The notes under the pieces are model-generated. The model was not told the origin of the DNA and did not search any database. It saw nothing but the letters and a program-made list of their open reading frames with translations. Source: Rhodoferax ferrireducens (GTDB taxonomy: Bacteria > Pseudomonadota > Gammaproteobacteria > Burkholderiales > Burkholderiaceae_C). From it: DNA of 64,000 nucleotides. The translations under genes and the position numbers were made by a program. The DNA lies in the NCBI RefSeq assembly GCF_003347515.1, contig NZ_QEII01000290.1:124001-188000 (forward strand). Reading direction: 5' to 3'. Of this stretch, positions 25,195 through 34,077 are shown in pieces; the stretch's first letter is position 1, and each line of letters begins with the position of its first letter.

Positions 25195-26132
25195 TCGACG
25201 TCGTTGTCCTGTTTTTCCTGTTCGGCCTGGCAGCGGGCCTGGTCCGTTCGGAGCTCAAGTTGCCCGCGGCCCTTTATGACTCCCTGTCGGTATTTTTGTT
25301 ACTGGCCATCGGCCTCAAGGGCGGAGAAGGCCTGGCGAAACAGGCACTTGGGCCGCTGATGCCGCAACTGGGTGCGGTGATCCTGCTGGGGGTGGTGCAG
25401 ACGCTGATCGCCTTCGCCATTCTGCGCGCGCTGGGACGCCTGGGCCGCGCCGACGCAGCGTCCATGGCGGCCCACTACGGCTCGGTCAGCGTGGCCACCT
25501 TTGCCGTGGGGGTCAACTGGTTGTTGACCCGAAACATCAGTTTCGAGCCGCAAATGGCAATTTTTCTCACCGTCATGGAAGTGCCGGCCATCATGGTCGG
25601 CATCGTACTGGCGCGCGGCGTGGGCAAGCAAACCGACTGGCGCGGGCTGGCGCACGAGACCTTCCTGGGTAAGGGCGTGACCCTGCTGCTGGGCGGCATG
25701 GCGATTGGCTGGGCGGCGGGTCCGGAGGGGCTGGCGCCCATCAAGGGCTTGTTCTATGACCTGTTCAAAGGCGCCCTGGCTCTGTTCCTGCTGGAGATGG
25801 GGCTGATTGTTAGCCGTCAGGTGGGTGAGCTGCGCCAGCGCGGCGTGTTCATGATCGCCTTTGGCCTGCTCATGCCGCTCTTGTCGGCGCTGCTGGGACT
25901 GGGCTGCGGCGTGCTGCTCGGGCTGTCGGTCGGCGGTGTCACGCTTCTCGCCATTTTGGCCGCGAGTGCTTCTTATATTGCGGTACCGGCCGCCATGCGT
26001 CTGGCGGTGCCAGAGGCCAACCCGACGCTTTCGCTGGCCGCCGTGCTCGGCGTGACCTTTCCTTTCAACATACTGGTTGGCATTCCGCTTTACCATCAGC
26101 TGGCTATGAAACTCGTCGGAACTACGCCATGA
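25191..26132 (+). CDS. sbtA: SbtA-type sodium-dependent bicarbonate transporter
   Basis: A 313-residue protein of the SbtA family with about ten membrane segments. GLKGGEGLAKQ, AAHYGSVSVATFAVG and SASYIAVPAAMRLAVPEANP are the family's recognisable stretches. SbtA imports HCO3- with Na+ in cyanobacteria and many proteobacteria. The ATG at 25191 overlaps the ATPase stop (ATGA), and its own stop overlaps the sbtB start the same way, so the three are translated as a unit. Confidence 0.88.
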   Translation: MIDVVVLFFLFGLAAGLVRSELKLPAALYDSLSVFLLLAIGLKGGEGLAKQALGPLMPQLGAVILLGVVQTLIAFAILRALGRLGRADAASMAAHYGSVSVATFAVGVNWLLTRNISFEPQMAIFLTVMEVPAIMVGIVLARGVGKQTDWRGLAHETFLGKGVTLLLGGMAIGWAAGPEGLAPIKGLFYDLFKGALALFLLEMGLIVSRQVGELRQRGVFMIAFGLLMPLLSALLGLGCGVLLGLSVGGVTLLAILAASASYIAVPAAMRLAVPEANPTLSLAAVLGVTFPFNILVGIPLYHQLAMKLVGTTP

Positions 26133-26437
26133 CCCTGCTGATCGAAAAACGAACTGTGCTCACCGTGATCACCGAAGCCGGCATTGAGAAAACCCTGTTG
26201 CGCGATCTGGAGCAGCTGGGAGTGCGCGGCTACACCGTTTCGGATGCCCGGGGCCGGGGCAGCCGTGGCGTGCGCGATGCGGCGTGGGGCGAAGCGGCCA
26301 ACATCCGCATCGAGGTGATCTGCCCGCGCGCCCAGGCGGAGATCGTGCTTGGCCACATCCAGGCCCGCTATTACGCCGACTATGCGATGGTGGCTTTTTT
26401 ACAAGAGGTTGAGATTCTGCGACCGGAGAAGTTCTGA
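26129..26437 (+). CDS. sbtB: SbtB-like PII signalling protein
   Basis: A 102-residue PII-like protein, the usual partner of SbtA. The order is a beta-alpha-beta core (KRTVLTVITEAGIEKTLLRDLEQLG), a T-loop region (DARGRGSRGVRDAAWGEAAN), and IRIEVICPRAQAEIVLGHI. In known systems SbtB binds cAMP or adenine nucleotides and closes SbtA. No C-terminal cysteine pair is present, so the redox R-loop of cyanobacterial forms is absent. The start overlaps sbtA by ATGA. Confidence 0.85.
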   Translation: MTLLIEKRTVLTVITEAGIEKTLLRDLEQLGVRGYTVSDARGRGSRGVRDAAWGEAANIRIEVICPRAQAEIVLGHIQARYYADYAMVAFLQEVEILRPEKF

Positions 26438-26439
26438 TC

Positions 26440-27501
26440 ATGCGCGAACTGACCGGCAGCGCCTTGACCCGGCTCGTGTTGCTGGGACTGTTTCTCGCCC
26501 TGCTGGGCACCGCCGTGGCGGCGGTGCTGGCGCCCTTTGTCGTGTCGATGCTGTGGGCGGGCATTCTCGGGTTTGCCTCGTGGCCGCTATATGTGCGCCT
26601 GTTGCGTGGTTTGGGCGGCCGTGCCTGGCCCGCCGCGCTGGGCATGACCCTGTTCATGTCCGCCATCGTGGTGCTGCCCACGCTCTGGTTGCTGTTGTTG
26701 CTGCGCGCCGATGTCGGGCAGTTTGCCGACCACCTGGCGGCGGAACTGGCCGCTGGCCGCCTGCGTCCACCCGCCTTCGTGGATGATCTGCCGTTGGTGG
26801 GCCCGGATATCGCCGCTTGGCTCAACGCCGTGCTGGCCGAGCCCGCGCGGCTGAAGATGGAACTCAGGGCACTTTTTGGCAGGTTGGATACTGAGGCCCT
26901 GGCGTTGCTGGGCGGGGTGGGGAGGAATCTCGCGAAGCTGGTTTTCGCCTTGCTGACGCTGTTTTTCGTCTACCTGGGCGGACATAGCCTGGCGATGCAG
27001 GTTCGAACCCTACTCAATGGCATATTGAGGGAGCGTGCCGACGGGTACGTCGAGGCGGTGGCGAGCACCACGCGTGCCGTGGTGTATGGCATCGTAGTGA
27101 CCGCACTGATCCAGGGCGCGGTTGCGGGCCTGGGTTACTGGGTGGCAGGTCTTTCCGCGCCAGTCACCTTGACGGCGGTGACGGTGTTGCTGGCGCTGAT
27201 TCCGTTCGGCACCCCGGTGGTATGGGGCACCGCTGCCCTGTGGTTGCTGTTCACCGGGCAGACGACGGCTGGTATTGGCCTGCTGCTGTGGGGCACCCTG
27301 GTGGTGTCCTGGATGGACAACATCGTGCGACCGATGTTTCTTTCCAGAGACGGGAACATCCCCTTCATCCTGGCCCTGTTCGGGGTGCTGGGAGGGCTCG
27401 CCGCCTTCGGCATGGTGGGCCTGTTTCTCGGCCCGGTGATCCTCGCGGTTGCCCTGGCGGTGTGGCGGGAATGGCTGGAGGTGAGTTCCGGGAAGGGGTA
27501 A
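26440..27501 (+). CDS. AI-2E/PerM-family membrane transporter
   Basis: A 353-residue protein with about eight membrane segments, starting 2 nt after sbtB. Family traits are the C-terminal LLWGTLVVSWMDNIVRPMFLS and FGMVGLFLGPVILAV. Members include AI-2 exporters and Na+(Li+)/H+ antiporters. With NhaR, TerC and SbtA alongside, the antiporter role is attractive but unproven. It ends 29 nt from the convergent ferrochelatase gene. Confidence 0.85.
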   Translation: MRELTGSALTRLVLLGLFLALLGTAVAAVLAPFVVSMLWAGILGFASWPLYVRLLRGLGGRAWPAALGMTLFMSAIVVLPTLWLLLLLRADVGQFADHLAAELAAGRLRPPAFVDDLPLVGPDIAAWLNAVLAEPARLKMELRALFGRLDTEALALLGGVGRNLAKLVFALLTLFFVYLGGHSLAMQVRTLLNGILRERADGYVEAVASTTRAVVYGIVVTALIQGAVAGLGYWVAGLSAPVTLTAVTVLLALIPFGTPVVWGTAALWLLFTGQTTAGIGLLLWGTLVVSWMDNIVRPMFLSRDGNIPFILALFGVLGGLAAFGMVGLFLGPVILAVALAVWREWLEVSSGKG

Positions 27502-27530
27502 AAAATCTAGCAGTTTGGCTTGTTGCCCGA

Positions 27531-28640
27531 CTACTGCTTGGCCCCCAGCGCCAGCGCTGCAGCCCGCGAGGCCGCCAGTGCGTGCGCATCCGGCCCGGCC
27601 TGCGTAGGCCAGCCGGCCAGATGCTGCAGGGTGAGTTCACACAGCGCGGTGATCCAGACCGGGTCATTGTTCAGGGCCGGGATGTAGTGAAACACCTTGC
27701 CGCCGGCTTTCAGGAATGCGGATTTGCCCTCCATGCCAATTTCTTCCAGCGTTTCCAGGCAGTCGCTGGTGAAGCCGGGGCACACCACGTCCACCCGCTT
27801 GACGCCCGCCTTGCCCAAGGCGATCAGCGTGGGTTCGGTGTAGGGCTGCAACCACTTGGCGCGGCCCAGGCGCGACTGGAAGGTGACCTTGAATTGCCGG
27901 TCGTTCAGGCCCAGTTCTTCGGCCAGCAGCCGGGCCGTCTTGAAACATTCGCAGTGGTAGGGGTCGCCCAGTTGCAGGGTGCGCTCGGGCACGCCGTGAA
28001 AGCTTATCACCAGTTGCTCCGGCCGGCCATGGGTCTTCCAGTGGCGCTGGATGCTCACGCCCAGCGCCGCGATGTAGCGGGGATCGTCGTGGTAGTGGTT
28101 GACAAAGCGCAGTTCGGGGATGGCGCGCACCTTGCCGGCCCAGGCGTAGACCGCGTCAAACAGGCTGGCGGTGGTGGTGGCCGAATACTGCGGGTAGGCT
28201 GGCACGATCAGCACGCGGGTTGTGCCGGCGGCTTTGAGCGCATCGAGCTGCGAGGCGATGGAGGTACTGCCGTAGCGCATGGCGTAGCGCACCTGCACAT
28301 CATGGCCACGTTGGGCCAGCCAGCCTTGCAGCAGCTTGGCCTGTTTCTCGGTCCAGACCTTGAGCGGTGAGCCCTCGGGCGTCCAGATGCTGGCGTATTT
28401 GGCGGCGGATTTGGCGGGCCGAAAGCGCAGGATGATGCCGTGCAAGATCGCCATCCACAGCAGGCGGGGGATTTCAACCACGCGCGGGTCGCTCAGAAAT
28501 TCACGCAGAAAACGCCGCACATCGGCGGTGGTGGGGGTGTCCGGGGTTCCGAGGTTGCAAAACAAAACTGCGGTGCGCGGCGCCTGGCCATGCTGGAAGG
28601 GGGGTTCTTTGGCGAAGGGGCCGAACTTGAAAGAGGTCAT
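27531..28640 (-). CDS. hemH: Ferrochelatase
   Basis: A 369-residue enzyme of the last step of heme synthesis, inserting Fe2+ into protoporphyrin IX. The metal-handling motif ISFHGVPER and the acidic [14 protein letters not shown] motif are both intact, as is [13 protein letters not shown] at the N-terminus. The ATG at 28640 has GGGAGAA upstream. It is divergent from the HAD gene, with only 19 bp between start codons, so each promoter must lie in or over the other gene's beginning. Confidence 0.95.
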   Translation of the reverse strand: MTSFKFGPFAKEPPFQHGQAPRTAVLFCNLGTPDTPTTADVRRFLREFLSDPRVVEIPRLLWMAILHGIILRFRPAKSAAKYASIWTPEGSPLKVWTEKQAKLLQGWLAQRGHDVQVRYAMRYGSTSIASQLDALKAAGTTRVLIVPAYPQYSATTTASLFDAVYAWAGKVRAIPELRFVNHYHDDPRYIAALGVSIQRHWKTHGRPEQLVISFHGVPERTLQLGDPYHCECFKTARLLAEELGLNDRQFKVTFQSRLGRAKWLQPYTEPTLIALGKAGVKRVDVVCPGFTSDCLETLEEIGMEGKSAFLKAGGKVFHYIPALNNDPVWITALCELTLQHLAGWPTQAGPDAHALAASRAAALALGAKQ

Positions 28641-28659
28641 GCGGTATTCTCCCGCACCT

Positions 28660-29373
28660 ATGCTGGATATTTCAAAAATCAGGGCAATAACGCTCGATCT
28701 CGATGACACCCTGTGGCCGATCTGGCCGGCCATCGAGCGTGCCGAGAACGCGCTGGCGGCCTGGCTGGGGCAGCAGGCGCCCGGCGCGGCCGCTGTGTTT
28801 GCCGACCCCGACGCCCGGCTGGCCGTGCGCCAGGAGGTGGTGCGCTGCCGGCCAGAAATCGGTCACGATTTGGGTACGCTGCGGCGCGAGTCGATCCGCC
28901 TGGCGCTGCACCGTGCCAATGAAGACACAAGCCTGGCGGAGCCGGCCTTTGAGGTGTTTTTTGCCGAGCGCATGCGCGTGGACTTTTTTGACGATGCCCT
29001 TCCGGCGCTGGCATTTCTGGCGGCGCGCTTTCCGATGGTGGCGCTGTCCAATGGCAATGCCGATCTGGGCCGGGTCGGCGTGGCCGAGTTTTTTGTCGCC
29101 GGCTTGAGTGCCTCCGAGTTTGGTGTCGGCAAGCCCGACCCGCGCATCTTTCATGCGGCCGCCAGCAGCGCCGGCGTGGCCGCCGATGCGGTGCTGCATG
29201 TGGGCGACGATGCCGCGCTGGACGTGCTGGGCGGCTTGGGCGCCGGCATGCAAACCGTGTGGGTTAATCGCAGCGACCACCTGTGGACGCACGACGTGCA
29301 CCCGCATGAAACGGTGACGACACTGAGCGCACTGTGTGATTTGCTGCGCGCGGTTCCGGAGCGGGCTCAGTAA
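28660..29373 (+). CDS. HAD-superfamily hydrolase
   Basis: A 237-residue phosphatase-type HAD protein. Motif I is LDLDDTLWP (Asp nucleophile near residue 12), motif II is SNGN, motif III is the lysine in GKPDP, and motif IV is HVGDDAALD. The substrate is unknown; the size and cap resemble small-metabolite phosphatases such as the YigB type. The start at 28660 lacks an obvious ribosome site; an in-frame ATG at 28639 overlaps the hemH start codon and is an alternative. Confidence 0.85.
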   Translation: MLDISKIRAITLDLDDTLWPIWPAIERAENALAAWLGQQAPGAAAVFADPDARLAVRQEVVRCRPEIGHDLGTLRRESIRLALHRANEDTSLAEPAFEVFFAERMRVDFFDDALPALAFLAARFPMVALSNGNADLGRVGVAEFFVAGLSASEFGVGKPDPRIFHAAASSAGVAADAVLHVGDDAALDVLGGLGAGMQTVWVNRSDHLWTHDVHPHETVTTLSALCDLLRAVPERAQ

Positions 29374-29401
29374 GCCGGCCGCACGCCCGGTTCTGTAACG
29401 T

Positions 29402-30280
29402 TCAGTCGCGCACCAGCTGCCCGTCGGTGGACAGGGCGTAGGGCACATGCTGCGGCACCATCAGTACCCCTTGGGCATTCGGGATGGCCTCGATGGTGAT
29501 GACCGGGGCGGCCCCGATCACACCACCGAAGATGGTGGCAAAAGCCGCGTCGGCGGCGTCGCGCCCGGTGCCAAAGCGCAAAAAGCCCATTGGAATCGCC
29601 ACGCCTGAGGGGTCGAAAATGTACCAGCGGTCGCCCACATAGACCTCGACATAGGCGTGAAAGTCCGTTGGCCCCAGGACAGGGTCGGCGCCATAGTCAA
29701 TGCCGGTGGCAAAGCGGGCCGGGATGTTGACGGCACGGCACAAGGCAATCATCAAGTGGGCGAAGTCGCGGCACACGCCCATCTCTTCCACCAGGGTATC
29801 GACCGCCGTGGTGTTGCCGGTGGAGGTGTTCGACTGGAAGGTCACGCGGTTGAGCACCCAGTCGCGGATGGCCTGCACCCGGGCGTAGCCCTGCCACAAA
29901 TGGCCAAATTCCTTCACCGCCAGCCGGTGCAGCCGGTCGGACTGGCAGTAGCGGCTGGGGTAGATGTAGGGCAGGACCGGCCCCGGCAGGTTGGCCACCA
30001 GCACTTCGCCAAGCTGATCGGGCTGCGCCGTGTAGTGATCGAGGTCCACTGTCGCGTCGTAACGCACCATCAGGGGGCCGGCCTGCGCCTGCATGCGCAG
30101 AAAGCGGGTGTGCGTGACCGGATCGGTGTAGAGATTGGTTTGCAGCGGCTGGCTGATGCCCAGCGATTCCGTCACCACGATCTGGTGCGGCGTTTGCGCG
30201 GCGTGGATGCTGAAGATGAAATCACATCCAGGTTGGGTGATTTCGTAATTCAGCTCAATGGAGAATTTCAATCGGACCAT
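29402..30280 (-). CDS. Transglutaminase-like cysteine protease family protein
   Basis: A 292-residue protein with an N-terminal beta-rich domain and a transglutaminase-like catalytic domain. The triad is visible: Cys170 in MGVCRDFAH, His208 in DFHAYVEV, Asp223 in IFDPSG. Bacterial members are mostly peptidases or amidases. There is no signal peptide. The ATG at 30280 is preceded by AAAGGA. The gene is convergent with the HAD gene. The substrate is unknown. Confidence 0.85.
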   Translation of the reverse strand: MVRLKFSIELNYEITQPGCDFIFSIHAAQTPHQIVVTESLGISQPLQTNLYTDPVTHTRFLRMQAQAGPLMVRYDATVDLDHYTAQPDQLGEVLVANLPGPVLPYIYPSRYCQSDRLHRLAVKEFGHLWQGYARVQAIRDWVLNRVTFQSNTSTGNTTAVDTLVEEMGVCRDFAHLMIALCRAVNIPARFATGIDYGADPVLGPTDFHAYVEVYVGDRWYIFDPSGVAIPMGFLRFGTGRDAADAAFATIFGGVIGAAPVITIEAIPNAQGVLMVPQHVPYALSTDGQLVRD

Positions 30281-30385
30281 GGGACGCTTTCCTTTCAGTG
30301 GCTGAGTGTCTTGGGCAGGCACGCAGGAAGCGTGCCGATCAGAGGGGGCCTCAATCCATTGTGCGGCCAGATGAATGCTTGCGTC

Positions 30386-32791
30386 TCAGCGTGGGGGTAT
30401 GAGGGTCAGCGTGCTGCGGGTATTGGCCTTGACATCGGCCTCACTCAGGTGCTGTGCCACGTAGCCCCCCTCAACAAAGGTTTGCGCCTGGTCCTGATAG
30501 TGCGTGTCGAACAACACGCCGCTTTGGCCCACGGGATTGATGCCCAGTGAATGCGCCGGGTCGGCAAAGTCGATCAGGCGCCGGGTCGAGGGGCCATAGC
30601 GCACGGTCCAGGGCGCCGGTCCTATCGGGTACGACAGATTGTTGGGCGTTTCGCGCCCCCCTGGTGTGGCAAAAGGCCCCACGTTGAACAGCAGGTTCAG
30701 CGGCTTCTGCGCCGCCAGCAGATGGCCGTGGGTCAGCGTGTGGGCCTTGCCCCAGCCCCAATCCGCCGGGTCTTCGCCCAGCGTGGCCTGCAGGTGGTCG
30801 ATGGTGGCGCGCCAGACCACCTTCAGGGTGTCCGCGCGGCGCTCGACTTGCGGCGTGTTGCGCTTGTCCCACCAGGGGGAATCGGCATCCTCGGCCAGCC
30901 GGGGCAGGGCGAAGTCCAGGGCGCGGGTGTTCAGCAGGTTTTTGAACTGCACCTCACCCATCTCATCGGCCATGGCGCCGCGCGCCAGTTCATATAGAAA
31001 TTGATTGAAGACCGTGGGCGTGATGCTGTTGAGCGTATGGTTGCCGTCCCAGCGGTACAGGCTTTCCAGCAGGGCGTGTTCCCGTGGCACGGTAACGAGG
31101 GCATTCAATTCCTCGATCAAGGGCCTGAGCACGCGCGGGCCATAGCCGCTTTGGCTGTCCAACTGCAAGGCCTGGCTGTTCTTGAGGTCCCACTTGACGG
31201 CGTCATCGCGCAGGCGTTCGTCCAGCCGCTGGGCACGCTCGGGCAGGTTGTAATAGCCGGCAACGGGCACGCCGCTGTTCGGCTTGGGTTGGTGATTGGC
31301 CGAGACGATGTAGCCGCGCGCCGGGTTTTCTTCCCCAGGGTTGTCGCGGAAGCGGTAAAAACCCGGCTTGTCGGCCTCGCCGCTGCTGCCGTCCAGGATG
31401 AAGCTGGGGTTGACGTTGTCTGGACGAATCGGCAGTTTGGCGGCGGCCCACCAGCCGATGTCGCCGGCGGCGTTGGCCCACACCACGTTCAGGCCGGGCG
31501 CGTGAATCTTGCTGGCGGCGCTGCGCGCTTTGTCCAGCGTGTCGGCGCGGTTGAGTTCATAAAACGCCTCCTGTATCGGATTCTCGGTGGCCAGAAAAGC
31601 CCACCACATGGCGACCGGCGTCGTGCCCAGGCTGTCCTTGAAGGCGTCGGTGATGATGGGTCCGTGCGGCGAGCGCCGCAGGATGAGCTTGACCGGCGCT
31701 GCGCCCTTGACTTGAATGGTTTCCTCGCGGCTCTCAAGCTCGACCCACTGGCCCTGGACCCAGATTTGGTTGGGGTTGTCGGGATTGGTTTTTTCGGCGA
31801 TCAAGTCCATGTCATCGTTCTGGAACATGGTCAGACTCCAGCCAAATTGCGCGTTGTGGCCCAGCATGGCCATGGGGATCAGCGCCTGGTGGTGGCCATA
31901 CAAGTCGAAGCCGGGCGCGGACAGGTGCGCCTCGTACCAGACCGAGGGCGCGGCAAAACCGATGTGCGGGTCCCCCGCCAGCAGCGGCTTGCCGCTCACC
32001 GTGCGCCGGCCCGACAAAGCCCAGGCATTGCTGCCCTCGAATTGCGGCACGCCGGCCGCCGCCAGCGCTTGTTGGCTGAGCTGGGCGATGTGGTCCAGCG
32101 CCTGCCAGTCGCGCGGGTTCAGGGCCGCCGTCGGGCCGGCCGTCACGACGCCCTCGGCGTGCCAGTCGAGATCAAACACCTTCAAATACTCGGCGCCGAG
32201 CTGGTCGCGCACATGCGTCAGAGCGGGCTCGGTCCGCAAGGCGGCGGCCAGGCTGTAGGCCAGGTAGCCGGTCACGGCAATGGTGTCCTGCGCGGTGAAG
32301 GGTTGTTTGTGGATGCCCAGCAGGTCAAATTCGATCGGTGCGGCGTGGCTGGCCTGGTACTGGTTGATGCCATCCAGATAGGCGCTCAGCACCTGGGTCG
32401 CGGGGTTTTGCGGGTCCAGTTTTGCGGCTGTGGCTTGCGCATGGGCGCGGATGCCGAGGGTGCGAAACAGACGGTCCACGTCGATCATCTTGGGGCCGAG
32501 GACTGCGGCCAGTTCACCTTGCGCCACGCGACGCAGCATCTCCATCTGAAACAAACGATCTTGCGCGTGCACATAGCCCAGCGCGCGGTACATATCGGCC
32601 TCGTTGTCGGCCCGGATGTGCGGCACACCGCGCTCATCAAAGCGCACGCTGACCGGGGCGACGAGGTGGGCCAGGTTCAGGGTCCCCGAGCGTTGCGGCT
32701 GTTTGCCGTGGACGTACCAGGCGGCTGCGCCCGCTGCCGCCACGAGCAGCAGGGCGAGCAGAAGGGCAATAATTTTCAGGGAGCGTTTCAT
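30386..32791 (-). CDS. Penicillin acylase family N-terminal-nucleophile hydrolase
   Basis: An 801-residue precursor. An N-terminal hydrophobic segment (7-27) anchors or exports it. The alpha region (about 35-200) contains VSVRFDERGVPHIRA and YVHAQDRLFQMEMLRR, a spacer precedes the beta chain, and the predicted self-cleavage site is G253/S254 in EGSNAWALSG with Ser254 as nucleophile. The typical GDPHIGF and NQF-like stretches are present. Family members cleave acyl amides, including acyl-homoserine lactones and beta-lactam side chains; this substrate is not known. Confidence 0.9.
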   Translation of the reverse strand: MKRSLKIIALLLALLLVAAAGAAAWYVHGKQPQRSGTLNLAHLVAPVSVRFDERGVPHIRADNEADMYRALGYVHAQDRLFQMEMLRRVAQGELAAVLGPKMIDVDRLFRTLGIRAHAQATAAKLDPQNPATQVLSAYLDGINQYQASHAAPIEFDLLGIHKQPFTAQDTIAVTGYLAYSLAAALRTEPALTHVRDQLGAEYLKVFDLDWHAEGVVTAGPTAALNPRDWQALDHIAQLSQQALAAAGVPQFEGSNAWALSGRRTVSGKPLLAGDPHIGFAAPSVWYEAHLSAPGFDLYGHHQALIPMAMLGHNAQFGWSLTMFQNDDMDLIAEKTNPDNPNQIWVQGQWVELESREETIQVKGAAPVKLILRRSPHGPIITDAFKDSLGTTPVAMWWAFLATENPIQEAFYELNRADTLDKARSAASKIHAPGLNVVWANAAGDIGWWAAAKLPIRPDNVNPSFILDGSSGEADKPGFYRFRDNPGEENPARGYIVSANHQPKPNSGVPVAGYYNLPERAQRLDERLRDDAVKWDLKNSQALQLDSQSGYGPRVLRPLIEELNALVTVPREHALLESLYRWDGNHTLNSITPTVFNQFLYELARGAMADEMGEVQFKNLLNTRALDFALPRLAEDADSPWWDKRNTPQVERRADTLKVVWRATIDHLQATLGEDPADWGWGKAHTLTHGHLLAAQKPLNLLFNVGPFATPGGRETPNNLSYPIGPAPWTVRYGPSTRRLIDFADPAHSLGINPVGQSGVLFDTHYQDQAQTFVEGGYVAQHLSEADVKANTRSTLTLIPPR

Positions 32792-32910
32792 CGGGCGGGC
32801 GCTTGGATGCTTGAGTTTCTCGTCGAAGGATCATAGACGGACACCCCCGAAATTACCGCCACAGCCAGCCTGCAGCACCGGCATAATTGGCAAAAAACGC
32901 AGGGAGTGTC

Positions 32911-34077
32911 ATGAGTTGGTTTGATCCAGGGATGGGCGCGGTGACGCGCGATATAAGAAAACTGGCCGCGACGGTTGCGCTGCTGGCGGCTGTCACCGCG
33001 CAGGGCGCCGACGGCGTCACGGCGCAGCAAATTCTGATTGGCCAGAGCATTACGCTGCAAAGCGGAAAGAACGACTACGGCGCAGCCGTCGTCGCTGGCA
33101 TGCAAACTTACCTTGATGGCGTCAACGGCCGGGGCGGGGTGAATGGTCGCCAGATCGCGCTCAAGACACTGGACGACGATAACAAGACTGCCACGGCAGA
33201 AGCCAATGCGCGGCAACTGGTCGAGCAAGACAAGGTCTTCCTGCTGTTTGGCTCCATTGAAGGCGGGCCATCCACGGCGGTGATGAAAGCAGCGACCGAT
33301 CTCAAAGTGCCGTTTTTCGGCCCCATGGCCGGTTCACCGACGCTGCGCCGGCCCTACCAGGCCCTGGTGTTTCCGGTGCGTGCGGAACACCGTGAAGAAT
33401 TTCGCATGCTCATCGGGCACGCCAAGAGCCTGGGCATGCACAGAGTGGCTTTTCTGCGGTCAGATTCCGATGTGGGTGCTCAGCACCTTGCCAACGTCAA
33501 GCTGCTTTGCCAGGAGCTTGGCATGGAGTTGGTGGCCGATCTGCCCTTCAAATCAGAGGTGACTGATGTTCAAGTCGACCAGCTGGCACAGCAGCTGGAG
33601 CGGGCTGGCGCGCACATGGTGTTCAATCACGGCAGCATTGGCATCTACGAAAAACTGATTCGCAAGGCCCGCACCAAGGGCGTACGCACCGCTTTTTACG
33701 GCGTCAACTCTGCCTCCGCGCAGTTGGTGCAGCACTTGGGCGACCTTGCCCATGGCATGATTTTCACGCAGGTGGTGCCCAGTCCGTGGGAGCGCAAAAC
33801 CGCGATCACCCGCGAATACCAGGAAGCGTTTTCACGCGTCAAACCAGGGCAGGACTTTTCTTACGGCAGTCTGGAGGGTTATGTGACGGCCAAGGCTTTG
33901 GTGCTGGCACTGCGTCTGGCCGGCTCCAATCCAACGCGCGAAAGCTTCGTCGCCGCACTTGACGGTGCGACGCTTGACCTGAATGGCCTGAAAAGCAGCT
34001 ACATGCGTGACAACCACCAGGGCCTAGCCTTTGTTGATCTCGCGATCGTGACGCGCGAGTCCCGGTTCCGTCACTGA
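32911..34077 (+). CDS. Branched-chain amino-acid-type ABC binding protein
   Basis: A 388-residue type-I periplasmic binding protein of the LivJ/Peripla_BP_6 group, with a signal peptide near residues 20-41. ILIGQSITLQSGKNDYGAAV and GRQIALKTLDDDNKTATAEA mark the N-lobe. No permease or ATPase genes are next to it, so it is an orphan and may serve a distant transporter or a sensor. The ATG at 32911 has GGGAG upstream. Its last 7 bases overlap the convergent hpnE gene. Confidence 0.85.
   Translation: MSWFDPGMGAVTRDIRKLAATVALLAAVTAQGADGVTAQQILIGQSITLQSGKNDYGAAVVAGMQTYLDGVNGRGGVNGRQIALKTLDDDNKTATAEANARQLVEQDKVFLLFGSIEGGPSTAVMKAATDLKVPFFGPMAGSPTLRRPYQALVFPVRAEHREEFRMLIGHAKSLGMHRVAFLRSDSDVGAQHLANVKLLCQELGMELVADLPFKSEVTDVQVDQLAQQLERAGAHMVFNHGSIGIYEKLIRKARTKGVRTAFYGVNSASAQLVQHLGDLAHGMIFTQVVPSPWERKTAITREYQEAFSRVKPGQDFSYGSLEGYVTAKALVLALRLAGSNPTRESFVAALDGATLDLNGLKSSYMRDNHQGLAFVDLAIVTRESRFRH

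Noticed and set aside
27521..27548. Possible short repeat copy after the AI-2E gene
   Set aside because: Only ATCTAGCAG is similar; the middle and tail blocks are absent.
31001..32836. 611-codon plus-strand frame opposite the penicillin acylase gene
   Set aside because: It is the antisense shadow of a GC-rich gene with intact acylase motifs; the translated product has no recognisable features.
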